Of a stretch of DNA of 64,000 bases, positions 9,225 through 16,684 are shown one piece after another (the stretch's first letter is position 1; every line of letters starts with the position of its first letter). The translations under genes were made by a program, and so were the position numbers. The notes beneath the pieces were generated by a model that searched no databases, had not been told where the DNA came from, and saw nothing but the letters and a program-made list of their open reading frames with translations. Origin of the DNA: an uncultured Clostridia bacterium (lineage in GTDB: Bacteria; Bacillota; Clostridia; UBA1381). The stretch spans positions 5,850 to 69,849 of the forward strand of contig CAJUEZ010000005.1 of the NCBI GenBank assembly GCA_910585485.1, given 5' to 3'.

Positions 9225-9868
9225 TCTGCTTTCACCTCACTTTCGCCAGACGGTCTACGTGATACGCTTATGCTTGTTTCGCCGATTTCGGCAAGGTCCG
9301 CGTTATGCGTAATCAGTATTATTTGTCTGTTAAATTGTGCGCTGTACTGTTTGAGGAAGTACGCCACATTCGGCGCGTATTCCTTTGATACGTGCTTACC
9401 TACTTCGTCCAGGAATAGGGGACCTGTAACACCTTCCATTTCACCAATAGCCAGCCTTAAAGCTAAAGCGATAATATCAACTTTACCGCCGCCGCGGTCA
9501 TAGTCTGGCTTTTCAAGTTTCGTAACAGTCGTACCGTCATTTAACCAATAGTCAGCTACAGGCTGCCCCGCGCGTATGCCTAATTCAATAATGAATACGT
9601 GATTACCGCCAAATACGACATTTAACGCTTCGCTTACAACGCTTTCTATACGGTCTTTTGCTTGCTGTCTTGCATACTCGCTTGTTTTCTGTAAAAGTAT
9701 CTGCACCTTATCAAATATGCCTATCTGATTTTCGGCTTCTGCTTTTTCATCAAGCGCGTTTTGTTTGTGCTTTAGCAGTAGTTCTCGTTTTGCGTTATCC
9801 TGTACAAGTCGTTCCTTCAATGTTTGCAAGTTCGTACGTACAGTGTTAATTCGGTACTGAGATAACAT
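9221..9868 (-). CDS. Rad50/SbcC C-terminal ATPase lobe (split Rad50)
   Basis: This 215-residue protein starts with ~80 residues of coiled coil and then has only the C-terminal half of an SMC/Rad50 head: a signature-like GGGKVDIIALALRLA (126-140), Walker B LFLDE (151-155) and an H-loop histidine (H188, LITHNA). No Walker A is present. The complementary half, with Walker A and a zinc hook, is the gene at 13047-14351. Together they could rebuild one ATPase head that works with the Mre11-like nuclease encoded just downstream. AGGGGG precedes the ATG at 9868. The motifs are clear; the functional pairing is an inference. Confidence 0.85.
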   Translation of the reverse strand: MLSQYRINTVRTNLQTLKERLVQDNAKRELLLKHKQNALDEKAEAENQIGIFDKVQILLQKTSEYARQQAKDRIESVVSEALNVVFGGNHVFIIELGIRAGQPVADYWLNDGTTVTKLEKPDYDRGGGKVDIIALALRLAIGEMEGVTGPLFLDEVGKHVSKEYAPNVAYFLKQYSAQFNRQIILITHNADLAEIGETSISVSRRPSGESEVKAE

Positions 9869-9881
9869 AGTAATTACCCCC

Positions 9882-10118
9882 TTACTCTATTGTCGGTATA
9901 GCCTGTTCAATAGCTGTAAGTCCGTCGTCGACCTCTTTTTCCAGGCGTTCTATTTCGCCGTCTATGGTTTCTGGCGTAACGCCTAACTCTTGCATTTGCT
10001 CGACGACATTATCACATTCGGTCTTTGCACTGTCTAACTGCGTTTCCGCAACGGTTTTAGCCTGTTCTGCCTGTTTCAGTTTTTCCTGTGCCTGTTCTAT
10101 GCGCTCTTTAATATCCAT
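9882..10118 (-). CDS. Small coiled-coil phage protein
   Basis: This 78-residue, very acidic protein is almost wholly heptad-like, broken by a short turn (LGVTPETID) near the middle, so it may fold as an antiparallel hairpin. It has one cysteine and no CxxC hook. A good AGGAG site precedes the ATG. It is directly upstream of the Rad50 C-lobe gene and might be the missing coiled-coil segment or a binding partner of that lobe. That is a guess from shape and position. Confidence 0.7.
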   Translation of the reverse strand: MDIKERIEQAQEKLKQAEQAKTVAETQLDSAKTECDNVVEQMQELGVTPETIDGEIERLEKEVDDGLTAIEQAIPTIE

Positions 10119-10121
10119 TGT

Positions 10122-10715
10122 TTAAACTCCTTTCGCTTCATCAAAATTAGTTTCACCTTTACGATACTTTTTAAAGTATTCGTCTGGGCCTATGCGCCTA
10201 AAGATTTCTACAGCTGTATTCGCTTTTTCCCAATCGTCCATAGCGTATAAGCCTAAGTAGTAGCCCTTTTTATCGTGGTAAGCCTTTACCTCGAAGCACT
10301 GTTTATCCGCACGCCAATGTACGCCCCTTACTACCAGCTGCTTTATGTTGTCAAGTTTAGACGGCGCGTATGTTTGGCCTATCGGTAAATTGATTAGGTT
10401 ATCTCTGCAACAGTTAAGGCTGTTACCGTCCTTAAAAGCGGTGTTTTCGCCCCTCGTGGGCTGGGCTAATACACGGTGTAATAATGGTTGCTTTGATGTG
10501 TAGCCCTGCGGTACTTTGCTTTGCTTCGTTCCGCGTACATACAGCTTGTCGTTATGCTTATGACGGAAGCCGTACCACGTACCGGGGAAGCTCTGTATAA
10601 GGTCAAGGTCAGCCTTATCTATGTACACTTCCACGTACCCGCCTAAATTATAGTCCGGGGGAAGGTCTACAAAAATAACTGCTTTCTTGCCTTTGATTAG
10701 ATATTGATTTTTCAA
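10122..10715 (-). CDS. HNH-like endonuclease with AP2 DNA-binding domain
   Basis: I choose the TTG at 10715 as start because AAGGGGTG lies 5 nt upstream; this gives 198 residues. The middle has an HNH_3-like block (LLHRVLAQ ... AFKDGNSLNCCRDNL) and the C-terminal part an AP2/ERF-type domain (VRGVHWRADKQCFEVKAY ... YYLGLY). This layout is typical of free-standing homing-type endonucleases in phages. The canonical second histidine of the HNH core appears replaced by F or D (AFKDG), so catalysis is uncertain. It sits in the methylase cassette between the two Rad50 halves, consistent with a mobile insertion. Confidence 0.78.
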   Translation of the reverse strand: MKNQYLIKGKKAVIFVDLPPDYNLGGYVEVYIDKADLDLIQSFPGTWYGFRHKHNDKLYVRGTKQSKVPQGYTSKQPLLHRVLAQPTRGENTAFKDGNSLNCCRDNLINLPIGQTYAPSKLDNIKQLVVRGVHWRADKQCFEVKAYHDKKGYYLGLYAMDDWEKANTAVEIFRRIGPDEYFKKYRKGETNFDEAKGV

Positions 10716-10719
10716 TTTA

Positions 10720-11457
10720 TCACCCCTTATACATAAATAGTTTTTCAGTAGCCGTATTACGGCCATTGTGGTTCAGTGTTCGGGTTACAGGTTTTTCCCA
10801 TATACAGACAAAATCAGCAGGAGCGGATAGTTCGCTTACGATTACTGTATTATCTTTGTTAGCCCATTGTCGGCAAGTTTCCCAAAATTCAGCGTGGTTA
10901 AAGTCTTTGCCGTAACCTGTTGTACCCGTATATGGTGGGTCAGCATAAATTAACGCATTAGTCAACCCCTTTTCAAAAATGCTATCAAGATTTTTATAAT
11001 CTATACACGTAAAAACGGGTGGGTCAGCCTGTAGTAATACAGCCTGTGCTTCCAAATTCCTTTTAGCTTCGTCATAGTAATCGCGTACTATTCCCGATTT
11101 TGTATGTACTATTCCAGCGTAACCCCCAAAGTATTTACCGTTATAGCTGGCTAAGTAGCCGACAGCACCAACATACCAGCTGTCGTATTGCTCTGGGTGC
11201 TTTCTTGCGTCGTCGTATTGCTCTTTACTTACAGTCTGCGGAAGCCCCCCCCCCCCGACAGTTACATATTGCAAAAGGTCTATAAGTGGTAAACTATTGT
11301 CTGTACCCAGCCTTAACGGGTGCTTAATATGTGTTATGATATTTGCACCACCTACAAAGGGTTCTATATACATACGACGGTTTTCCTTAACTAAATAGTG
11401 CTGTATAATCGGTACTATGTGTTTAGCTATACGTGCCTTGCTTCCTACGTATTTCAA
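10720..11457 (-). CDS. D12-class DNA adenine-N6 methyltransferase with poly-G tract
   Basis: This 245-residue protein starts at a TTG (11457) after AAAGGGGTG. It opens with KYVGSKARIAKHI, has motif I PFVGGAN (33-39) binding AdoMet and motif IV DPPY (173-176), the Dam/D12 family signature. It transfers a methyl group to adenine in a short DNA target; the target is unknown. Codons 68-71 are GGG GGG GGG GGG, a run of 12 G. A loss or gain of one G would hit a stop within about 10 codons and leave a ~75-residue stub, so the tract could switch the gene on and off by slippage. Here the frame is open. Confidence 0.9.
   Translation of the reverse strand: MKYVGSKARIAKHIVPIIQHYLVKENRRMYIEPFVGGANIITHIKHPLRLGTDNSLPLIDLLQYVTVGGGGLPQTVSKEQYDDARKHPEQYDSWYVGAVGYLASYNGKYFGGYAGIVHTKSGIVRDYYDEAKRNLEAQAVLLQADPPVFTCIDYKNLDSIFEKGLTNALIYADPPYTGTTGYGKDFNHAEFWETCRQWANKDNTVIVSELSAPADFVCIWEKPVTRTLNHNGRNTATEKLFMYKG
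11245..11256 (-). repeat. 12-base poly-G homopolymer inside the adenine methylase gene
   Basis: Twelve consecutive C on the + strand are G12 on the coding strand, after codon 67. It is the longest mononucleotide G/C run I see in the window. G11 would read ...GFRRL-stop and G13 ...GASADCK-stop. Runs of this length are classic slippage sites, but a sequencing length error is also possible. Confidence 0.95.
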
Positions 11458-11461
11458 TTTA

Positions 11462-11797
11462 TCACCCCTTTACCTGGTCTAAAAAGCCCGCAATAGCTGT
11501 AGCTATTGTATGGGACACCGTAACCGTTACGGCGTTTCCGAATTGCTTATAAGCCTGTGAATTGCTTACAACCTGTTCCCAGCTATCCATAGGGAAGCCC
11601 TGTAAACGTCCGTACTCTGTCGGCGTAAGTTTACGTACTCTATACCGTGTAGGGTCGAATACTTTTATGTGGTGCGTACCGCCAGCTACAGCAGTAGCCG
11701 TAGGACTAATGCCGTCTGTACCGTGTACGCGTCTGCTGTGGTCGTGGCCTTTCATATCCAACATACCTAAGACGTTTATATCAGTGTCTTTACTCAT
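11462..11797 (-). CDS. C-terminal segment of cytosine-5 DNA methyltransferase (motifs IX-X)
   Basis: This 111-residue frame holds the end of a C5 methylase: RKLTPTEYGRLQGFP (motif IX) and KQFGNAVTV (motif X). Before these is a module of the type often repeated in the target-recognition region of clostridial phage Dcm proteins (HDHSRRVHGTDGISPTATA). Alone it lacks the catalytic part, which is in the gene at 11935-13059. The ATG at 11797 follows a G8 run by 6 nt, which may serve as its ribosome site. It could be a separate beta subunit, as in known two-chain C5 methylases, or a frameshifted tail. Confidence 0.8.
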   Translation of the reverse strand: MSKDTDINVLGMLDMKGHDHSRRVHGTDGISPTATAVAGGTHHIKVFDPTRYRVRKLTPTEYGRLQGFPMDSWEQVVSNSQAYKQFGNAVTVTVSHTIATAIAGFLDQVKG

Positions 11798-11948
11798 ATC
11801 GTACCCCCCCCGAAAATTCTAAGATATACTTAGGGTCTTTATAATCTGTCGCCGTTACAGCGCCTACAATGCCTTCCGTATGATGTATAAACCCTTTTTG
11901 ACCGCCGCTGCCTTTGTGCGCGACTTGCATAATTTTAGGTAACATCAT
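11790..11948 (-). CDS. Short linking frame in the C5 methylase (52 residues)
   Basis: This frame starts MMLPKIMQVAHKG and ends in SGGVRYE. It overlaps the stop of the upstream methylase frame (11935) and the start of the downstream one (11797). AAAGGG lies 6 nt before its ATG. Its HKGSGGQKGFIHHTEGIVGA stretch resembles the recognition-region modules in both neighbours, so it looks like true coding sequence. Near its end is a G8 run (C8 at 11804-11811). With one G fewer the frame would continue straight into the C-terminal segment. It is either a small coupled gene or the middle of a frameshifted methylase. Confidence 0.55.
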   Translation of the reverse strand: MMLPKIMQVAHKGSGGQKGFIHHTEGIVGAVTATDYKDPKYILEFSGGVRYE

Positions 11949-13059
11949 CTTCAGCCCTTTCTACAACAAAATTTTTACTACTGCCGCCTTCAGCACCTTT
12001 TACGCAATGACTAATACCGTCTTTACGTGTTTCAAGCCCTCTACTGTGAATTAAAGCACTTGCCACGGTATCGCCTTCGGGTATAAGGTCTTTTTCAACA
12101 ACCTTAACGCCTTGTCGACTACTTCGTAATATCGGTGCAGCTTCAGTATAAGGACGAACCCCGCTAAAGCCGTATGTATCGTCCACTATAACGCCGTGTA
12201 AGTCCTGGGCTGTAAGTGTAAACATCTCTTTTTCGTTTTCTTTAGCACGCGGCCCGTTCTGCCGTTTATTGATACGGTCTGGGGTTATAGTTGCGTGGCA
12301 ATCTTCAAGCCCCTGTAACCTCTGTAGTGCCTGTTCTATAATCGTCTTAGCCTTGTCGTCGTTAATATAAAACTTCTCGTCTACGTTCGTTTCCAATATC
12401 GACGACAGCTTAGGTATATAGTCGTGTTGCTCTGTAGGGAATACAAAGTCGCCCGGCAAGTCGTTACGCACACCGACAACGAAGTATCGTTCCCGGTTTT
12501 GCGGTACATTGAAATACTTTGAATTGTACAACGTGTAATACATTCTGTACCCGCGTTTCGCGTATTCTGCTTCCAGGATAGGTAGATATGGCTTCAGCCT
12601 TTTTACGTTTTCTGCTAACAGTATAAGCGGTAGCTTCTGGCTCTCTCTCTCTGTAGCTTCGTCAAGCAGTCGCATTATTTCAAAAAACATACCGCTTCTG
12701 CTTGCGGCTTTATTTCGTGTACAACCACAACGCGGACAAGGGTTTTCCGACGTATAATTTTCGGACGTAAGTTCCCAGGTTTCGCCACACTCCATACACT
12801 CTATAACTATACCCGCTTGTTTACCCGCGACGCTAAGGTCCTGGCAAGGGAAGCCGAACGCCCAAACGTCCGCGTAAGGTACGTCGTCTATAGTCATTTT
12901 TGTAATGTCAGCTTGTATAACGTTTTTATCAACATTTGCTGCGTAGCTCTGTACCGCGTACTTGTCAAAGTCCCACGACCCGGCGAACTCAAAACCCGCC
13001 TGTTTGAAGCCTAAACCGATACCACCACAACCACAAAAGAAGTCGTTTAGTGTGTACAT
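11935..13059 (-). CDS. Cytosine-5 DNA methyltransferase, catalytic part, with zinc-ribbon insertion
   Basis: This 374-residue protein has the C5 methylase motifs: I (FFCGCGGIGLGF, 7-18), IV with catalytic Cys72 (GFPCQ), VI ENV (150-152) and VIII QNRER (187-191). Two CxxC pairs between motifs IV and VI (C88/C91 and C108/C111) form a zinc-ribbon-like insertion that is not part of the basic family. The last ~150 residues are recognition-domain repeats ending ERAEDDVT-stop, before motifs IX and X, which continue in two further overlapping frames. It overlaps the Rad50 N-lobe gene by 13 bp and has an AGGGGG site. It modifies cytosine in an unknown target. Confidence 0.88.
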   Translation of the reverse strand: MYTLNDFFCGCGGIGLGFKQAGFEFAGSWDFDKYAVQSYAANVDKNVIQADITKMTIDDVPYADVWAFGFPCQDLSVAGKQAGIVIECMECGETWELTSENYTSENPCPRCGCTRNKAASRSGMFFEIMRLLDEATERESQKLPLILLAENVKRLKPYLPILEAEYAKRGYRMYYTLYNSKYFNVPQNRERYFVVGVRNDLPGDFVFPTEQHDYIPKLSSILETNVDEKFYINDDKAKTIIEQALQRLQGLEDCHATITPDRINKRQNGPRAKENEKEMFTLTAQDLHGVIVDDTYGFSGVRPYTEAAPILRSSRQGVKVVEKDLIPEGDTVASALIHSRGLETRKDGISHCVKGAEGGSSKNFVVERAEDDVT

Positions 13060-14351
13060 ACGCCGTCCCCCTTTATAGGTTGGTTACATAGCGGACATAC
13101 GCCCCCGGCAGCGTTCCACGCTTCCGTAAGCTCTGTTTGTGCTGTAACGTATTGCGATTTATACGCTTCTACCGTACGTTCCGCGCTTTCCGCGATACTC
13201 TTACGGCGTTCGTAAAGCGCCTTACATTCCTGTAGTCTGGCTAACGTTTCCGCTTTTGCTTTTACAGCCTTTATATCGCCGTTTAAAGCGTCCGTTTCAC
13301 CCAGACGGCTAATTACTCCTGTTAATCTTATAGCGTCCGATTTCGCCGTGCTGTAACTCGATAACACGGCTTTTAATTGTGTTAGTCGTCCGTCTTGTTG
13401 CCGTACTGTCTGAAGGTCTGTAAACAGTTCCGGGACTTCTGATAACGTTTTCAGTGTTTCGCGTAACGATTTACGACGCTGGACACTATCCCAGAACATT
13501 TTAGCTAACACCTTCAGCTTTACAGCTTTTTCGTATAAATCGTCCAGCTCTGCAAGCTGTGTTGTAAGCGTAGGTACATTTGCGTAACGCTCTATCACTA
13601 TGGCCGCGTTACCGCGTATTTCGTCGTAATAACTGTAGCGTTTACCCATATCGCATAAGCTGTTATACTTTGCTACATCTGCTTCCACGTCTTTGTATAT
13701 CGTTTCCAGATTTCCGACCGCTTTTAGGTTATCCTTTGTATGCAAATAGTCTAAAAGCTCTACGTCATACTGTCCGACTGCCTTGTCTGCGTGACGTATG
13801 ATTTCCCTTGTCTGGTGCATCTGCTTCACTATAACGCCGATAGCTTTGTCGACGACTTCAGTACCCGCCAGCTTGCCTAACACCTTCGCGCCTACACTTC
13901 CTGTTTCACTAAGCAAGAACGGCGGGTCAAGCTGATAAGCAAAGTTTAAGCACGTATCGAAGTTATCGCCGTATCGCTGTTTATCCAGCCCTAATACCTC
14001 TTTGATTTCTAAAGGTAATTCGGCCTTTTCCCAAGCGTCCGGGTATTCGCTGTGTGTGTACACTGTCTTACCCTTACGGCGGGTTTTTGTAATTTCGACA
14101 CCGTTGTCAAACTCTACAGCAACAGTAGCACGGTCGGCAGCCTGTATTATCTCGCCCGAATTATCACGTATAACGTGTATAAAGGCTTCGCCCTGCGGCT
14201 CATTAAATGCGAACCAACGAAGGGCGCGTATAATTGCAGTCTTGCCCGCGTCCGAAGGTCCTGTTATGACATTCAGACCGGGCGACAGGGTAAACGTACT
14301 GTCAAAATGCGATTGAAAACCCTGTATATGTACTTTTGCTATGTATGCCAT
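13047..14351 (-). CDS. Rad50/SbcC N-terminal lobe ending at the zinc hook (split Rad50)
   Basis: This 434-residue protein opens like Rad50/SbcC (YIAKVHIQGFQSH), has Walker A GPSDAGKT (31-38) and a Q-loop region (AYQLDPPFLLSETG), then a long coiled coil. It ends only 12 residues after a CPLC zinc-hook motif (C419, C422). Full Rad50 would continue through a returning coiled coil into the Walker B lobe; here that lobe is the separate gene at 9221-9868. The split is therefore at the apex of the coiled coil. The protein probably acts with the Mre11-like nuclease on phage DNA ends. Confidence 0.88.
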   Translation of the reverse strand: MAYIAKVHIQGFQSHFDSTFTLSPGLNVITGPSDAGKTAIIRALRWFAFNEPQGEAFIHVIRDNSGEIIQAADRATVAVEFDNGVEITKTRRKGKTVYTHSEYPDAWEKAELPLEIKEVLGLDKQRYGDNFDTCLNFAYQLDPPFLLSETGSVGAKVLGKLAGTEVVDKAIGVIVKQMHQTREIIRHADKAVGQYDVELLDYLHTKDNLKAVGNLETIYKDVEADVAKYNSLCDMGKRYSYYDEIRGNAAIVIERYANVPTLTTQLAELDDLYEKAVKLKVLAKMFWDSVQRRKSLRETLKTLSEVPELFTDLQTVRQQDGRLTQLKAVLSSYSTAKSDAIRLTGVISRLGETDALNGDIKAVKAKAETLARLQECKALYERRKSIAESAERTVEAYKSQYVTAQTELTEAWNAAGGVCPLCNQPIKGDGVCTH

Positions 14352-14575
14352 TATGTAGCCGCCCCTTTCTCTGAATTATTTTCTAAATGGGTCTTTATCC
14401 AATCCATAAGTAAGTGTTTAGGTATTTTTATCGTTGTTCCTATCTTCAACGCGGGAAAACCCTCTGTATGCGTCAGTTCGTACGCCTGTCGCTGCCCTAT
14501 GCCTAAGAAGCTGCGTAATTGATACACCGTCAGCATAGCGGGTAATTCCTCAATGTTTCTATACGTCTGCGCCAT
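14351..14575 (-). CDS. Excisionase-like helix-turn-helix protein
   Basis: This 74-residue protein is of the MerR-like HTH_17/excisionase type: LTVYQLRSFLGIGQRQAYELTHTEGFPALKIGTTIKIPKHLLMDWI is the pattern of a winged helix binding DNA. It could be the phage Xis or a small transcription regulator. AAGGGGG precedes the ATG at 14575, and the gene overlaps the XRE regulator end by 17 bp. It is first in the block leading to the Rad50, methylase and replication genes. Confidence 0.8.
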   Translation of the reverse strand: MAQTYRNIEELPAMLTVYQLRSFLGIGQRQAYELTHTEGFPALKIGTTIKIPKHLLMDWIKTHLENNSEKGAAT

Positions 14576-14858
14576 TCGGTAAGCCCCCTTCCTCTACGGC
14601 TCTGACGATAAGCCCGTCGCACAATTTATAGCCGCACTTTTCAAGAAGTTCAGCGTCCGCGTCGGTGTAGTCGTCGTAAAATACTTCTTGTACCGTTCTT
14701 TTAAGCGCGGTCGCTATAGCTTCCATAGCGGACTTCGACGGCTGCTTACCACCGTTTTCTAAGTGGCTTAAATGTCCCAGCGATAACCCTGTATCAACGG
14801 CTAATGCTTTTAGCTGTAAGCCCTGGGTAAGTCGAAAAAATTTAATCTTGTTTGCCAT
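14559..14858 (-). CDS. XRE-family transcription regulator
   Basis: With the ATG at 14858 the protein has 99 residues; AAGGGGG lies 8 nt upstream. The HTH spans residues ~8-60 (RLTQGLQLKALAVDTGLSLGHLSHLENGGKQPS), typical of Cro/CI-type DNA-binding proteins. No cleavage or oligomerisation domain follows, so it is more like a Cro or an antirepressor-controlled small repressor. A consensus promoter and two inverted repeats lie directly upstream (14886-14953), suggesting autoregulation of the early leftward operon. Confidence 0.85.
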   Translation of the reverse strand: MANKIKFFRLTQGLQLKALAVDTGLSLGHLSHLENGGKQPSKSAMEAIATALKRTVQEVFYDDYTDADAELLEKCGYKLCDGLIVRAVEEGGLPNGADV

Positions 14859-14885
14859 ACATAACACCCCCTTATACGGTTATTC

Positions 14886-14953
14886 TTTAAGACAATTCAT
14901 TGTAAATTGTTTGTCTGTACGACAATCATACAGCAAAAAATTTTTAGCGTCAA
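14886..14953 (-). promoter_or_regulatory. Leftward early-operon promoter with two inverted-repeat operators
   Basis: On the minus strand a -35 TTGACG (14953-14948) and -10 TATGAT (14930-14925) are spaced by 17 bp. Downstream of the -10 lie TTGTC-5 nt-GACAA and ACAATT-7 nt-AATTGT. These would overlap the start of transcription and are good candidate sites for the XRE protein encoded next. The sites are seen; the binding is inferred. Confidence 0.7.
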
Positions 14954-15052
14954 TAAGCCACTTGTCTAACAGGTACGCCGTTTTTATATCCTCGTTTATC
15001 CTCTGTTATCCTGTATTTTTCCGCATTACTCTATAAAAACATAAAAATTTTT

Positions 15053-15229
15053 TTAAACTGTAGTACAGCTTACAGGCTCACGAATAACCCTGTACGGGTG
15101 CTTACTTTTAATAGCGCTTGTTACGGCGTTCATCATTCTACTATGTACTGTAGTTTTACTGACACGTATACTATTCTTACTTATGACCTCGACTACTGTA
15201 TACGTACAGTTTTCTTTTGTTGCTTTCAT
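15053..15229 (-). CDS. Small phage protein (58 residues)
   Basis: This frame starts ATGAAAGCAACAAAAG 2 nt after the stop of the 15232-15621 gene and ends at a TAA at 15053. The product (MKATKENCTYTVVEVISKNS...) is basic, with Ser/Thr-rich beta-like sequence and a possible HTH-like stretch (VSKTTVHSRMMNAV). I do not recognise it. Tight coupling to the upstream gene supports it being real. The 185 bp after it hold the early promoter of the XRE gene. Confidence 0.55.
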   Translation of the reverse strand: MKATKENCTYTVVEVISKNSIRVSKTTVHSRMMNAVTSAIKSKHPYRVIREPVSCTTV

Positions 15230-15231
15230 AA

Positions 15232-15621
15232 CTACACCAGCCTTTCTATGACAATTTCTGTCGGAAGCGGTGTATTGTGTAGCTTCAGCATACGTAACGT
15301 AGCACGGCGTTTGTCAGTCGCCGTCGTCGTTGAAGTTCTGTAGCGACCGCTTATAAAACGTCTATGCTCGTCAGCGTACTTCAACGTTATAGACCCTTTT
15401 ACCATTTTCACGTAATCGGGTATACTGTTCGTCTGACCGATACCTAACAGGTCGTGCAGCTTAACCATAGCGTCATAATTGACGGTATACGTTGCTTCTG
15501 CTATAGCTATACCTACAGCGTCTTTCGGCTTAGGGAATACACACGATACCCCCCAGCGTGTTTGCCGTGCCTTTCTACTCCATAATTGGTCCCGTATACG
15601 GGCATTTCTTTCAAGTTGCAT
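15232..15621 (-). CDS. Phage protein of unknown function
   Basis: Using the ATG at 15621 (AAAGGGG 8 nt upstream) it has 129 residues. It is basic and Arg-rich in the first 25 residues (LERNARIRDQLWSRKARQTR) and again near the C-terminus (RYRTSTTTATDKRRATLR). No catalytic motif, signal or membrane segment is seen. It lies between the Rha-type gene and a small coupled gene in the leftward early region. A nucleic-acid-binding role would fit its charge but is unproven. Confidence 0.65.
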   Translation of the reverse strand: MQLERNARIRDQLWSRKARQTRWGVSCVFPKPKDAVGIAIAEATYTVNYDAMVKLHDLLGIGQTNSIPDYVKMVKGSITLKYADEHRRFISGRYRTSTTTATDKRRATLRMLKLHNTPLPTEIVIERLV

Positions 15622-15714
15622 ACATACAACCCCTTTCAATATGATTTTACGGCACGGGCTTGTAACCGTCTACCTGGCCGCATTACCGGGGAACGAAGCC
15701 CCCGTTACTCTGCG

Positions 15715-16428
15715 TTACTTATATGTTACGGTCTTTACACGTTCCACCTTGTACGCCTTACCCTGGACTGTAATCTCTTTCAGAAATGCTATATAGCGCT
15801 TATTGTCCTTCGTCGTGTAAAGCTGTATACCGTCATTGTCCCAGACTATAATTATATACGTTGTTACGTAGGTTCTTTTCGCCTTCGGTACTACAGCTTT
15901 TGTAGGCTCTGTCGTTGCAGGCAGCTGTAATAACTGTTCGCCCTGCGGTAAACGGCGTATCTGCTCTACAATCTCTTTTGACAATGTGTTAGACACGGTT
16001 TTCATAAACTGAGGAAATAGCTTAGCTGTAATCTTTGACGCTGCCAGGTCTACCAGGTCGTCGCTGTTCGGTCGTCGTTTTTGTATCACGGCTTCCATTT
16101 TGTTAAACTCGTCTATGTACAATTCCTTAAACTGCATAGCTTTAGGTCCTGTGTAACCCATAGCTACCATAGTGAAGCCGTCACGGGTTAAGTAGTACAT
16201 AGGTCGGTACTGTCCTTTTCCGTCCTTGTAATCAACGGGCGCAAAATTGCGCTCGTTAAATTCTGTCGACACATTCGGTAATATCTTGTCGCGAATATCG
16301 CGTAAGACTTCTTTATGATTTTTACCGAATAACGCCGCAAGTTTTAAGCTAGTCGTTACAGGCTGCCCGTTTTCAATCTCTACCAGGTCGCACGACGGCG
16401 ACGCTGGTATTAAATTAGTTAGTTTCAC
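15715..16428 (-). CDS. Rha-family phage regulatory protein
   Basis: The 237-residue protein has an N-terminal Rha domain: the block TTSLKLAALFGKNHKEVLRDIRD, then RPMYYLTRDGFTMVAMGYTGPKAM, is diagnostic of pRha proteins found in temperate phages. In other phages Rha proteins affect growth in particular host backgrounds. The C-terminal ~100 residues are unrelated to the domain and may contact another partner. The start is a GTG at 16428 after AAGGGGTG. It lies third in the early leftward transcript from the switch region. Confidence 0.85.
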   Translation of the reverse strand: MKLTNLIPASPSCDLVEIENGQPVTTSLKLAALFGKNHKEVLRDIRDKILPNVSTEFNERNFAPVDYKDGKGQYRPMYYLTRDGFTMVAMGYTGPKAMQFKELYIDEFNKMEAVIQKRRPNSDDLVDLAASKITAKLFPQFMKTVSNTLSKEIVEQIRRLPQGEQLLQLPATTEPTKAVVPKAKRTYVTTYIIIVWDNDGIQLYTTKDNKRYIAFLKEITVQGKAYKVERVKTVTYK

Positions 16429-16442
16429 AATGCGTCACCCCT

Positions 16443-16664
16443 TCAGCCGAAAATCTTTACAGCGTCCTGGGCTACTGTAAACGTAGCCCCCTTATATATT
16501 CGCGGGTGCTTAACCTGTGTACGCCTTGCCAAATTTAAGGCTTCTACCTTAGCGTCTACCTCATTAGCAGCTTTTATCATAAACGTAACTGCGTTTACAG
16601 GTCCTTTTGATTTTGACGTTACAGGGGCATTGTGTACCGTAACATCTACTTGATAAATTTTCAT
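16443..16664 (-). CDS. Small early phage protein (73 residues)
   Basis: I use the ATG at 16664, 7 nt after AAGGTG. The product (MKIYQVDVTVHNAPVTSK...) begins with a beta-strand-rich stretch followed by a helix with KVEALNLARRTQVKHPRIYKG. No known family is recognised. It is the second gene after the lytic promoter, where phages often encode short host-takeover or anti-defence proteins; that is only positional. Confidence 0.65.
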   Translation of the reverse strand: MKIYQVDVTVHNAPVTSKSKGPVNAVTFMIKAANEVDAKVEALNLARRTQVKHPRIYKGATFTVAQDAVKIFG

Positions 16665-16684
16665 TGTCAATCACCTTCCTTTCT

